A DNA stretch of 62,924 bases from Capnocytophaga sp. oral taxon 863 str. F0517. GTDB lineage: Bacteria; Bacteroidota; Bacteroidia; Flavobacteriales; Flavobacteriaceae. Below, in pieces: positions 17,401 to 25,404 of the stretch (the stretch's first letter is position 1; the number at the start of each line of letters is the position of its first letter). The position numbers and the translations under genes are program-made. The notes beneath the pieces were generated by a model. It was not told the DNA's origin. It ran no database searches and saw nothing but the letters and a program-made list of their open reading frames with translations. The stretch spans positions 21,006 to 83,929 of the forward strand of contig NZ_KE992086.1 in assembly GCF_000466425.1 (NCBI RefSeq), given 5' to 3'.

Positions 17401-17497
17401 AAAGCCTCATAAATACTTTACCATGCACTACCAAACCTTGGAGGATGAGAAAGGCTATTGGTTGGACAAATGTGAATTTATATTAAACACCAAGTAA
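14453..17497 (+). CDS. SrfB-like virulence-factor-family protein with actin/Hsp70-type ATPase motifs
   Basis: First gene of an 11-gene operon, 1014 aa, resembling the SrfB family (known from the Salmonella srfABC locus as SsrB-regulated genes; function not settled). I see the three hallmark motifs of the actin/Hsp70/sugar-kinase ATPase fold: VIDIGNSATCALLF at about residue 260 (phosphate 1), SVDIGAGTTDILV near 577 (phosphate 2) and VVLSGKPASLNSF near 776 (adenosine motif). About 250 N-terminal and 200 C-terminal residues lie outside this core. No signal peptide or membrane helix is visible, so it is probably cytoplasmic. The stop is 1 base from the next start, so translation is likely coupled to the SrfC-like partner. 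The family assignment is from memory of motifs, not a search. Confidence 0.78.
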   Translation: MKKTTLIANSGIQYLKFSTAIDKDFGKRPENILYYRDSFNTHTDEYVLDPLFKYTKEGDTVYYRWQQLQEGDFVANGRIKEDMDRSGLQEFMDAYQERDLIKALKKFQRKWIPLPYFKDNAINKDVLYPTDWVRVFIDCEETEEGFTSAKIILAVDTLLAQNASDKTSPELSLNEDENIFRLETSALNIGHVLSDPDFASPWINRYIEDLYYGKNEDLRLEQPYKQYVASYLMLLRWLGSLSQMPEIQLFSDRTKKKEVDLVIDIGNSATCALLFENKDDNTFNFESVKKLIIQDYTYPHREYADPFPMNVVFSESKFGEINDTSDNKKFTVPSLVRIGWEAEHLIGSLSVDFSRGYELKAYNSSPKRYLWDDGASEREWEFNPKDARSVKKVYLNGITNQIKNDGELVTGHEMFMSKPLFSRKSLMKFVFLEILVHAYAQINSYAFREEHGDMKIPRTLKRITISCPTAMIQAEQVALRQAAEEACELLKNYVAYYFDDENYKEFWFEKPEIIPSTADIKKNLSQLEERKDWSYDEATCCQLVFLYSLILKKLKGDNYVIDNYLFKGKNTLRVASVDIGAGTTDILVNQYQLKENGKDSDLLIPTPLFWDSFRFAGDDLLKDLIQKIIIEGEEQEEQDQGCVGVIENYGRRKGIGNMSERLNNFFGENANNMGQKGRINRQIFVHQVAIPIAMAYLKSANAPDKELETKTFEEILGRKFLNKDLLDYFEKHFGFSLLEIPWRISPKQVNKIVSSVFDSLIRQIAVVFNQYQCDFVVLSGKPASLNSFEELFKKYLTISPSKLINLNTYWVGRWYPFADGNGFIEDPKTVVSVGAIVALMAGKLFKIQDLRLETQQLTQRLVSTADYIIRTHTGEKEAILSPKKNENEWVVSTLPYHFGYSKYLSKNYPYADLYSIRVNDRELEAHVRRKYPTQGEDYIKRQIEVEKNAIRQNLPLKVQLSRDYELSKEIIKIESVEDAQGNEKPHKYFTMHYQTLEDEKGYWLDKCEFILNTK

Positions 17498-17498
17498 G

Positions 17499-20279
17499 AT
17501 GCGAACAAACTATTCCCAGCAAGATATAAGCCAAATCAAGGATTTTATTCTACAGAAGAAGGCTGTAGTGGATGATACGGTCAAGTGGGTGGAGAAAAAC
17601 CTCAAGTACGAAGAGCGCAATGAGGTACTCTTGCAGCTCAAATCGGCTACCAATACCTTTGCGAAGATCCTACAACATATTGATTCCAAGCCTGTGATGG
17701 CGCTTTTTGGTGCCAGCCAGGTAGGGAAGTCCTACCTGATCAAGAACCTCCTTTCCACCGAGGAACATCCTTTTGAGATTCGCAATGGGGAGCAGTCCTT
17801 TGACTTTCTCCAGCGCATTAATCCGGCAGGAGGGAAGGAAAGTACCGGCTTGGTTACCCGCTTTACCATTAGCCAAACAATCAAGTATGCGGACTTTCCG
17901 CTTGCTGTGAAGCTCCTCTCGCCTAAGGATATCCTTATTATGATCTTGGATACCTTCTTCTTGGATCTGAAGAAGATTCCCGCCTTTCTCTCCAAGCGAG
18001 ACTTAGAGGCACATATCAATCGGTATGAGAACCAGTCAGGTGTTCCACAACAGGAATATCTCAGTGAGTTTGACGTATTGGAGGTAAAAGATTATTTTGA
18101 AAATCACTTCTCCAAGCATACCAATTCTATTTTCTTTCAGTGCTTGGTGGAGACCCATTTTTTCCAACGCATCGCACGGCTCATCTCCCTTTTTGACTAT
18201 AGGCAATGGGGGGCTATCTTTGAAGTGTTGTGGAACAAGAATGTACACCTGACGGCTATTTTCAATCAGCTCTTAGAGCGGCTGCATAGCCTGAATTATG
18301 CTAAGGAAGTCTACCTGAAGTTCGATACTGTCCTAAGGGACGGAGGTGCCATCCTGGATGTGGAGCGTATCAAGCAACTGGGCAAGGTACACAAGGATAC
18401 AGTGGTGAAGACCGCCCAAGGCCAGGAAGTAACCATAGACCTGAACTTCCTTTCGGTACTCATTCAGGAGCTGATATTTTCTATTCCGGAGGCTTTGGCC
18501 ACTTCCAAACCCTTTTTGCAAAATTCCGACCTATTGGACTTTCCGGGGGCACGTACCCGCTTGGCTATAGAGGAAGAAGGTATTGAGAACGAAGACAACC
18601 AAAAACAGATGCTTATCCGTGGTAAGGTATCCTACCTTTTCAATAAGTATTCGGATGACTATTCTATCAATAACCTACTGTTTTGTAATAACGACAAGCA
18701 GTTGGAAATCAATGAATTGTCCTATTTGCTATTTAACTGGATTAGCAAGAATATAGGTGCAGATGCCCAGGAACGTACCCTTGCCTTGGCCAATGCGCCA
18801 GTACCTCCGCTTTTTGTCATCTATACCTTTTTCAATGAGCAACTCTACTACAAGGATGGGGCGGACAATGAGTATTTGAACGACTATACCGCGCTGAATC
18901 ACAAATGGATTGCCCGGTTCAATGCTATTTTCGAAGGAGAGATCGTTACCAAATCGCGCGATTGGCATACCCATTGGTCGCTATCGGCGCCGAACTTCAA
19001 GAATATGTACCTGCTAAGGGACTTCAACTATTCGAAACATACCTTTGATGGGTTCGAACAGTTCAAGCGAGAGACCCAATTGTGCCCTGATCGACAGGAT
19101 TTTATGAACGCCCTACGCAAGTCCTTTGTGGAATTTGACTTTGTCAAGAAGCACTTTGAGTCACCTGAAATCTCTTGGGATGCAGCTACTCAAATCAATC
19201 AGGACGGTTCGGAGCTGATTGTGAGGAATTTAGAAAAGGTATCGACCAATCTTACCAAGATCAACCATTACATCAGTCTACTGAACCAAACCTTAGAGCG
19301 CCTCAAGGAGACCCTTTCGGGGCATGTACATACGGACGATATACAAGCAGCCCGAGCGAAGAACATGCAACTGGTGGGTCAGTTCCAGCTACAGTTCAAT
19401 ATGGCACTCACCCGCGAGTTCGGCCTTTTTAACCGATTCATAGAGCAGCTGAGTGTCTCCCCCATAACCATTTATAATCTGCTGAATGACCACATCATCA
19501 TAGATATCAAGCAGGAAGAGAACAAGCACTTGGATGCCGCAGCGGTACTCCATACCCAATATCCGGAATTGGCACAAGCCAGCTCGGAGGAAGAGGTTGT
19601 GGAAATCCTCAAGCGCCATATGTGGCTAAGCTCCAAGGAGGAAGTGCTCCAGCAACTCTCGGCCTTTGGCATAGCCATAGATGACCTCTATACCGCCAAG
19701 CGCTCCCACAGCAAGTCCCAGCACTATACCCAGCTGATGCTCGATCACTGGTATGAGCAATTGGATAACAACACCTATGAGGACTTTACCCAATACATGA
19801 TAGGCAAGCACAACATTGTAGCTATAGTGGATCACCTCAAGACGATTGTTCAGAAACGAGGCATCGCCCAGAAGCTCACCAAGCTATTTGACAACCGAAT
19901 ATCCGAGATCAAGGGGATACAGGGAGAGGAAGTCTTCATGGCTGAGACCTTTTCCTTGCTGATCAATACGATCGTCTATGATTTTGATATGCAGTTTCTT
20001 AGCACAGAGGAATACCGAGAGATTAAGCAAATGGTCTCCGATAAGCCTCATTCTTTCTTTGCCAGAGAAAAACCGACGGATGAGGCCACCATTGCAGCCT
20101 TGTTCGACAACAGTAAGATGGATGTCAATACCATAGCCTTGGAGAAATACAATCGCTGGATAGAGCTCTTGCGTATTTCGCTACTGATTAACAGTGGCTT
20201 TGTCACTTACGATGAGGCAGAGAACAATGCCCTCAAAGCCCTTTTGGAAGCCTATGAACCCTTTGTGATAGCCCACTAA
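17499..20279 (+). CDS. SrfC-like P-loop GTPase-family protein
   Basis: A 926-aa protein resembling SrfC (Virul_Fac family). The Walker A is GASQVGKS at residues 71-78, and a G3-type motif LLDFPGA lies near 347. A possible G4 substitute, FCNNDKQ, is near 390, which would be noncanonical. The rest is largely helical (residues 560-930, with several Leu/Gln-rich heptad stretches), as in dynamin-like or septum GTPases. It is likely cytoplasmic. It follows the SrfB-like gene by 1 base, and the two families occur together elsewhere, so they probably work as a pair. Confidence 0.78.
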   Translation: MRTNYSQQDISQIKDFILQKKAVVDDTVKWVEKNLKYEERNEVLLQLKSATNTFAKILQHIDSKPVMALFGASQVGKSYLIKNLLSTEEHPFEIRNGEQSFDFLQRINPAGGKESTGLVTRFTISQTIKYADFPLAVKLLSPKDILIMILDTFFLDLKKIPAFLSKRDLEAHINRYENQSGVPQQEYLSEFDVLEVKDYFENHFSKHTNSIFFQCLVETHFFQRIARLISLFDYRQWGAIFEVLWNKNVHLTAIFNQLLERLHSLNYAKEVYLKFDTVLRDGGAILDVERIKQLGKVHKDTVVKTAQGQEVTIDLNFLSVLIQELIFSIPEALATSKPFLQNSDLLDFPGARTRLAIEEEGIENEDNQKQMLIRGKVSYLFNKYSDDYSINNLLFCNNDKQLEINELSYLLFNWISKNIGADAQERTLALANAPVPPLFVIYTFFNEQLYYKDGADNEYLNDYTALNHKWIARFNAIFEGEIVTKSRDWHTHWSLSAPNFKNMYLLRDFNYSKHTFDGFEQFKRETQLCPDRQDFMNALRKSFVEFDFVKKHFESPEISWDAATQINQDGSELIVRNLEKVSTNLTKINHYISLLNQTLERLKETLSGHVHTDDIQAARAKNMQLVGQFQLQFNMALTREFGLFNRFIEQLSVSPITIYNLLNDHIIIDIKQEENKHLDAAAVLHTQYPELAQASSEEEVVEILKRHMWLSSKEEVLQQLSAFGIAIDDLYTAKRSHSKSQHYTQLMLDHWYEQLDNNTYEDFTQYMIGKHNIVAIVDHLKTIVQKRGIAQKLTKLFDNRISEIKGIQGEEVFMAETFSLLINTIVYDFDMQFLSTEEYREIKQMVSDKPHSFFAREKPTDEATIAALFDNSKMDVNTIALEKYNRWIELLRISLLINSGFVTYDEAENNALKALLEAYEPFVIAH

Positions 20280-20289
20280 AAAGATATTT

Positions 20290-21099
20290 ATGAACCAATT
20301 TTTTACCCTTTCCACGGATAAGTTTGTTCCTATCTCTTATGATAACAAACACCTGTTCAATACCTATGAGCTGGTGAACAACTTTATCCGTACTCGTATT
20401 TCATCCTCCTTCAAGAATATATTAGCCAAGCCTATCCTTGAGAATCATCAGGTGGACTGGTATTCCCCCTTTTCGGGACTTAAGGAGACGGTGGAGGTAG
20501 CCGCTCAGCGCAAGTACTTTGCCTTCAAGGACGAACTGCAACAGCATATAGCGAACCTCTCGCGCAGCAATGATCCCAATGCCCACTATTGGGTAGGGCT
20601 ATTGCAGAAGGTATTTGAGCAGAAAGACAACATACTCTTTACCAATGGGCAGGATATTTGTGTGGTGTGGGGATGGGCTTTTGATAACTACCAGATACAG
20701 CGCCCTGAAATAGATGCATCGCAAGAAAAGCCCCAGGAAGCTCCTATGGAGGAGCCTTTTGCTGTGGTACTTCCCCCCCAGGAGACAAAGCCTGTGGAGG
20801 CACCCACCCCTGAACCCCCGAGGGAGGAGCCCCCTCTGCCGGAAGAAGAGGAGGAAGAAACCCCTGAAGAAGAGGAAATCCCTGAGGAGGAAGAAACTCC
20901 TGAGGAGGAAGAAACCCCTGAGGAACCCCTTGCTGAAATCCCTTGGCAGGAAACGCCTCTTGCTGAAGCGCTCCCTCAGGAGCAAGGTAAGTCTTTCTTA
21001 GAGTTCCTTAAGGAGTTTGCCGCGACCTATTGGTGGTTTTTGGTATTACTTTTAGCACTTATCAGTGCCGTATTTTTTGTCCAATCATTCATATATTAG
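20290..21099 (+). CDS. Tail-anchored membrane protein with acidic Pro/Glu repeat linker (SrfA-like position)
   Basis: A 269-aa protein. Residues 1-140 form a soluble domain with a conserved-looking ILENHQVDWYSPFSGLKE motif. Residues about 145-235 are a low-complexity linker rich in Pro and Glu, with repeats of the TPEEEE type. A hydrophobic helix (about 245-268) ends the protein, so it is probably tail-anchored with the domain in the cytoplasm next to the SrfB/SrfC-like NTPases. It sits where an SrfA-type gene might be expected. Assignment to SrfA is an inference only. It starts 10 bases after the SrfC-like gene and ends 3 bases before the next gene. Confidence 0.6.
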   Translation: MNQFFTLSTDKFVPISYDNKHLFNTYELVNNFIRTRISSSFKNILAKPILENHQVDWYSPFSGLKETVEVAAQRKYFAFKDELQQHIANLSRSNDPNAHYWVGLLQKVFEQKDNILFTNGQDICVVWGWAFDNYQIQRPEIDASQEKPQEAPMEEPFAVVLPPQETKPVEAPTPEPPREEPPLPEEEEEETPEEEEIPEEEETPEEEETPEEPLAEIPWQETPLAEALPQEQGKSFLEFLKEFAATYWWFLVLLLALISAVFFVQSFIY

Positions 21100-21102
21100 G
21101 CT

Positions 21103-21579
21103 ATGGAAAAGAAATTTTGGTATAGAAATTGGTGGTTATATTACCTACTATTCTTTTTACTTTTAGGGCTATTGATTTATGCACTATTATGGAAGCCCCG
21201 TTGTGAGGGTGCTTATACTCCTCCTACAGCCTCTCAGATCTCTGAACCTCAAGAGCCTCAAGAACCTTCGCCAGTTGAAGTGGTGGAGTGTAATGCGACG
21301 GTAGAGTCGGGCGGTCAGGGGCGTACGGTGATCAAACACATATTAGGCAATAAGCCTGGTAGGGTAGTGGTACAATATCAGATGTATAGCCAGCCCGATA
21401 GGCTTACTATTACCTATAAGGGAAAAGTAGTGGCTACCACTAAAGATTTGGTATCAGGGGAGGGTATATTGGAGTGGAACTATACCCCCAAAGAAGGAGA
21501 TCCTCAAGAATGTGAAGTGGAGATGTATGCACCTCAAGAGGGTACTGAGTGGGATTATCAAGTCAATTGTCCTCAATGA
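21103..21579 (+). CDS. Membrane-anchored protein with GGxG...GTEWDYxxxCP beta domain
   Basis: A 158-aa protein. An N-terminal membrane helix (residues 12-30) is followed by a Pro-rich linker (about 35-60) and a compact beta domain (about 62-158). The domain runs from a Cys (VECNATVESGGQGR) through LGNKPGRVVVQYQMYSQPD and LVSGEGILEWNY to a closing GTEWDYQVNCP, so its two cysteines could form a disulfide outside the cytoplasm. I have the impression that this domain also occurs in larger proteins of srf-type loci. With the preceding gene, it could represent a split version of one larger protein. The stop overlaps the next start (ATGA). Confidence 0.6.
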   Translation: MEKKFWYRNWWLYYLLFFLLLGLLIYALLWKPRCEGAYTPPTASQISEPQEPQEPSPVEVVECNATVESGGQGRTVIKHILGNKPGRVVVQYQMYSQPDRLTITYKGKVVATTKDLVSGEGILEWNYTPKEGDPQECEVEMYAPQEGTEWDYQVNCPQ

Positions 21580-23024
21580 TGATGAGAGATCGGTATCCAT
21601 TCTATTACAATCTATATCTGTACTTAGCACTTCTACTGGGCATAGGAGTGTGGTACTTAGTCTATACAAACACAGCAATGATGAAAAAATACCCAACACA
21701 TTATTATTTTTGGTTGATCTTGGCTTTTCTGCTAAGTATCTTCTTTTGGGTGGCGGTACTTTGGAAGTTCCAAAGGCCTGCACAGGCAGCCCCTCCCTTG
21801 GTGGGCTTTCCTACTCAAAGAGCAGGGGGTGTGCGCTCCCTACCGGATCATTATTACCAAATACAGCCTATTGATAGAGACCGTATTATCCGAGATAGTA
21901 TCAGTCACCGAGAGATCATATCAGACTTGGTCAATATAGCTATTAAGGATACTACCTACCGCACCGAGCAGTTTGTCAAGGACTTCGAGGGGAAGTATGA
22001 TCCTACTGAATATCTCTTTAGCTATGTGGATAGCACGCTGAACTATGTACAGGTACGCGTGCCGGAGGGAGAACGGATGAACTTCAAGGCAGAAGTCAAG
22101 CAACGGATGAGTGGTTATAAGCTCTTGGTATGGGATGAAGCCCTATTTAACATGTCCGCAGGGGCGCAAGATGCCAATGATGTGGCCTGGAGAGGGGAGA
22201 ACCTCTATCCCTTACGAGGGGTGGATGCTCGGCAGCTGACTGTAGCGGTGATTGATAATGGCTTTGATCTTAACCATCCCACCCTTAAGGGCAAGAGTAT
22301 CAAGCCCTACAATGCTACTGATGGAAGCACAGATGTACGCCCAGCCCAGCAGAACCATGGTACAGGGGTAGCTTCGCTGATTATGGGAAGCCGCTTTGAG
22401 GATATAGAAGGACTGGTACCCTCCTGCCGACTGATGCCTATCAAGGTAGCCGATGCCAATGAACTGATGAGCAACTCCTCGGTCATTCGTGGAGTGCTCT
22501 ATGCCATCAAGAACCGCGCCGATGTGGTCAATCTCTCCTTGGGTGCCAACCTACAGATGCTACAGGGAGCTCCAGAGGCCTACCAACAGGCCTATATAGA
22601 AAGGGAAGGCAAGGACGAAGAGGCCTTTTGGGAAGAACTCTTTGGCTATGCCCAGCAGAACAAAACCATCATCGTAATGGCCGCAGGCAATGACAATGTG
22701 ATGACCGGTTTCGATCCCTTTCAGCGCTCACAGACCACCATCAAGGTAGGGGCTACCACCCCCGATGGACAGAAGGCGGAGTTCTCCAATTATGGCAGCT
22801 ATACGACCCTCTATGCCCAAGGGGAGGAACTGAAGGTCGCTCGCCCAGGCAGTCAGTCGGAAGTGATGCAAGGGACGAGCTTTTCAGCGCCTATTGTCAG
22901 TGCCTTTATGATCGCTCTGAAGGCCAAGTATCCCGATTATGACGGGGATCAGCTCTTAGCCAAGTTGCTTAAAAATACTCAAAGGAAGCATAACTTAACT
23001 ATTTTACATAACAAAACATTCTAA
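21576..23024 (+). CDS. Membrane-tethered S8 (subtilisin-family) serine protease
   Basis: A 482-aa protein with a complete subtilase active site: Asp227 (VAVIDNGFD), His261 (NHGTGVASL), oxyanion Asn in MAAGNDN near 371, and Ser435 (GTSFSAP). There is no cleavable signal peptide or pro-domain of the usual type. Instead, two membrane helices (about residues 12-30 and 42-60) come first, which would place both the N-terminus and the catalytic part on the same side. That side is probably the cytoplasm, if the two helices form a hairpin. The ATG at 21576 overlaps the upstream stop codon. Its position inside an SrfB/SrfC-type operon suggests it matures or degrades a component of that system. Confidence 0.87.
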   Translation: MMMRDRYPFYYNLYLYLALLLGIGVWYLVYTNTAMMKKYPTHYYFWLILAFLLSIFFWVAVLWKFQRPAQAAPPLVGFPTQRAGGVRSLPDHYYQIQPIDRDRIIRDSISHREIISDLVNIAIKDTTYRTEQFVKDFEGKYDPTEYLFSYVDSTLNYVQVRVPEGERMNFKAEVKQRMSGYKLLVWDEALFNMSAGAQDANDVAWRGENLYPLRGVDARQLTVAVIDNGFDLNHPTLKGKSIKPYNATDGSTDVRPAQQNHGTGVASLIMGSRFEDIEGLVPSCRLMPIKVADANELMSNSSVIRGVLYAIKNRADVVNLSLGANLQMLQGAPEAYQQAYIEREGKDEEAFWEELFGYAQQNKTIIVMAAGNDNVMTGFDPFQRSQTTIKVGATTPDGQKAEFSNYGSYTTLYAQGEELKVARPGSQSEVMQGTSFSAPIVSAFMIALKAKYPDYDGDQLLAKLLKNTQRKHNLTILHNKTF

Positions 23025-23030
23025 TACATT

Positions 23031-23987
23031 ATGTTCAAGCAAGAAAATTTTACCTTTGTCGATGTAGTATCCCTGATTTTCCTCCTTTTGCTCTTTGTAG
23101 GGAATTTTGTAGGAGCCCTTTTTCTATTCTCCAACCTTTGGGTAGCTGTAGGGATAGGTCTGCTGATTTTCTTAGGATACTATGGTATTATCCGATTACT
23201 TAAGCGCAATAAGCAGACCCTTGTGAGCAAGCACTATAAGACCCCTTTGAGTGTACTCTTTGTGGGCTTTTTGCTCTTAGCACTTGCCAGCGGTGTCCTT
23301 ACTGCCCACACCATCAATATACAGACGAATGTCAAAGAAAAGGTACAAGCTGAAGCTCAAGAAAAAATAGCCCAGGTAGCAGATCTTTTTGCTATCTATC
23401 GCGATGCGGAAGAGGCCTCCATGCAGCAGTATCATGGGCAATTGGAGCGACTGCTCAAGGCCTATAAGAAGAAACCTACCCATGGGCTCGAAGATCAGCT
23501 CTTAGCCCCTCCTTATGAGATAGATGAGCAGACCTTAGCCGATATCAAGCACAATTCTATCAAAGATATTATCGCTTCTCGCAAAGGAGCCTATGAGCTT
23601 AAGATCCGCGAACATTTCGATCAGCTCAATCAGATCATGGCAAAGGATAGGGCTTATGCAGAAAACTTTAAGCATTGGAATTGGTTTAAGGTAGCCACCG
23701 ATTATCAGGAGCTGAATCAGTTTGTACAGCAGAGTTATGATGAGGTAGGGCAAATGCTTGCCGCGCTTCCTTTCCCTGCTGAGGTGCCCCTCTCCTTGGA
23801 GATGGATAACACTCGCTTACCCTTGGATAGCTTCACCGAGCTCAATGAGCAGTATTCACCTAATTACCTGCTTATTGTAGGGGTATTTGTAGTGATCCAT
23901 TTCTTTATACTCATTCCTTATTTCCTGCATAAGGTAAGAGCCTACAAAACCGAACAAGAAAAAGACGACCGAATCATAGAATACTAA
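23031..23987 (+). CDS. Multi-pass membrane protein, unknown function
   Basis: A 318-aa protein with three membrane helices near the N-terminus (about 12-32, 35-55, 75-92), a long helical, probably periplasmic or cytoplasmic, region rich in Glu, Gln and Lys (about 100-275), and a last helix near 283-305. No known family is recognised. It lies 6 bases after the protease gene and 4 bases before a GTPase gene, so it may anchor or partner one of them. Confidence 0.55.
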   Translation: MFKQENFTFVDVVSLIFLLLLFVGNFVGALFLFSNLWVAVGIGLLIFLGYYGIIRLLKRNKQTLVSKHYKTPLSVLFVGFLLLALASGVLTAHTINIQTNVKEKVQAEAQEKIAQVADLFAIYRDAEEASMQQYHGQLERLLKAYKKKPTHGLEDQLLAPPYEIDEQTLADIKHNSIKDIIASRKGAYELKIREHFDQLNQIMAKDRAYAENFKHWNWFKVATDYQELNQFVQQSYDEVGQMLAALPFPAEVPLSLEMDNTRLPLDSFTELNEQYSPNYLLIVGVFVVIHFFILIPYFLHKVRAYKTEQEKDDRIIEY

Positions 23988-23991
23988 GCAC

Positions 23992-25392
23992 ATGGAACCT
24001 ATCAAGAAGAAACGTATCCTACAGGATAACGCCCTTATCAACTCATTTCCTATAGAGAAGTTAGACCAATATGTAGCCCAGGGAGATATCAGCATAGAAG
24101 AGTTCAAACAGTACAACCTGGAACTCTCCAAGGTAAAAGAGCTGGAGCGCCTCGATGATTTGCGCAAAGGGATTGTCAGGGAACCTGAACCAGCTGCTGT
24201 GAAGGTAGCTCAAGAGGCATCCGCCCAGCCGGCAGCCTCCTCTATAGAAGATCAGATTTCTGACTTTTTCAACAGCTTAGGTGGGCAGCTCAGCCCCAAT
24301 CCTGTCCCTACTAAGGTCGCTCAGGAGCCTTTTGTGCCCCCTACCTCGTCCTCTGTAACACCTCCCTCCAATACTAAGAAGGAGCTTATTGATAAGGTTA
24401 TAAGAGAAGAGGTAGGTATAGACCAAATAAAAAAGGAACTCAATAACAACCTATATACCTATAGCGATTTAGAATCCGCTGGAGTACCCAAGCGCATCAT
24501 CCATGCCATGCAATACTACTTCCAGTTGCGCCCTATTCGTTCCTTTGCCATTGAGGACTTACCCCCTATGGATAAGGGACGAACCGACCTTTTCTTTGTA
24601 GGAATCGCCGGTTCGGGTAAGTCGGTCATGCTGGCAGGGCTGTTACAGTATGCCAACAAGAAAGGCATCATGATCCCTGATTCCTATAACCAAGAAGGGA
24701 ATAAGTACTCCGCCCAGCTGACCTCTGACCTGGAGCGCGGTATCCTCCCCCAAGCGACCGTATCGGGTAGCTATAACTATATAGCCGCCTCCTTCAAGGA
24801 TGATGATAGGGTGCCCCATCCCCTTAATATCGTAGAGGTGCCAGGGGAGAACTATGCTAAGATATTTGAAAATGGCATACAAACCGAGGAAGTAAGCGGC
24901 TTTGTCAATTATATAAGAAATGACAACCGCAAGATACTCGTCTTTGTGCTCGATGCCTTGGAACACCGCAATCGCTTGGAGAACTTCTATAGCACCTATA
25001 AGCAGGGAGACATCTATGCCTCTATCCTAAATATGCTCAAGGACAACAAAATCTTGGAAAAGACCGATGCTATCTATATAGTAGTCAATAAGTTCGATGT
25101 AATCAAGAAGGAGAAAGACCCAACGAATCAGGCCAAAGACATCACCTTAGCAGGAGAATTTGTAGAGGAAGAGTTCCTGAACCTCTTAGAGAACTGTAAG
25201 ACAGCCAAGGAAGAGACCCATAACAAATTTATGATAAAGATATTTCCCTTCTCCATAGGGGAGGTCTGCTATGACAAAATACTAAAGACTTATCATACCC
25301 AATACTCACAACTCATTATGGAACAAATTCTCAAGGATAGCTTCGTGGTCAAGGATGGCGGTTTCCTAAGGAGTTTTTTCAAACGTTTTTAA
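23992..25392 (+). CDS. P-loop GTPase (TRAFAC-like), second GTPase of the operon
   Basis: A 466-aa protein. Residues 1-130 are helical and then Pro/Ser-rich, probably disordered. The GTPase part has a Walker A GIAGSGKS at about residues 204-211, a G3-like VEVPGENY near 285, and a clear G4 VVNKFDVI near 366. The first two features and the overall layout resemble the double-GTPase (DO-GTPase) type proteins predicted in conflict systems, but that link is only a suggestion. No membrane segment is seen. It is embedded in the SrfB/SrfC-type operon, 12 bases before the next gene. Confidence 0.68.
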   Translation: MEPIKKKRILQDNALINSFPIEKLDQYVAQGDISIEEFKQYNLELSKVKELERLDDLRKGIVREPEPAAVKVAQEASAQPAASSIEDQISDFFNSLGGQLSPNPVPTKVAQEPFVPPTSSSVTPPSNTKKELIDKVIREEVGIDQIKKELNNNLYTYSDLESAGVPKRIIHAMQYYFQLRPIRSFAIEDLPPMDKGRTDLFFVGIAGSGKSVMLAGLLQYANKKGIMIPDSYNQEGNKYSAQLTSDLERGILPQATVSGSYNYIAASFKDDDRVPHPLNIVEVPGENYAKIFENGIQTEEVSGFVNYIRNDNRKILVFVLDALEHRNRLENFYSTYKQGDIYASILNMLKDNKILEKTDAIYIVVNKFDVIKKEKDPTNQAKDITLAGEFVEEEFLNLLENCKTAKEETHNKFMIKIFPFSIGEVCYDKILKTYHTQYSQLIMEQILKDSFVVKDGGFLRSFFKRF

Positions 25393-25404
25393 ATACAGAT
25401 AGTT

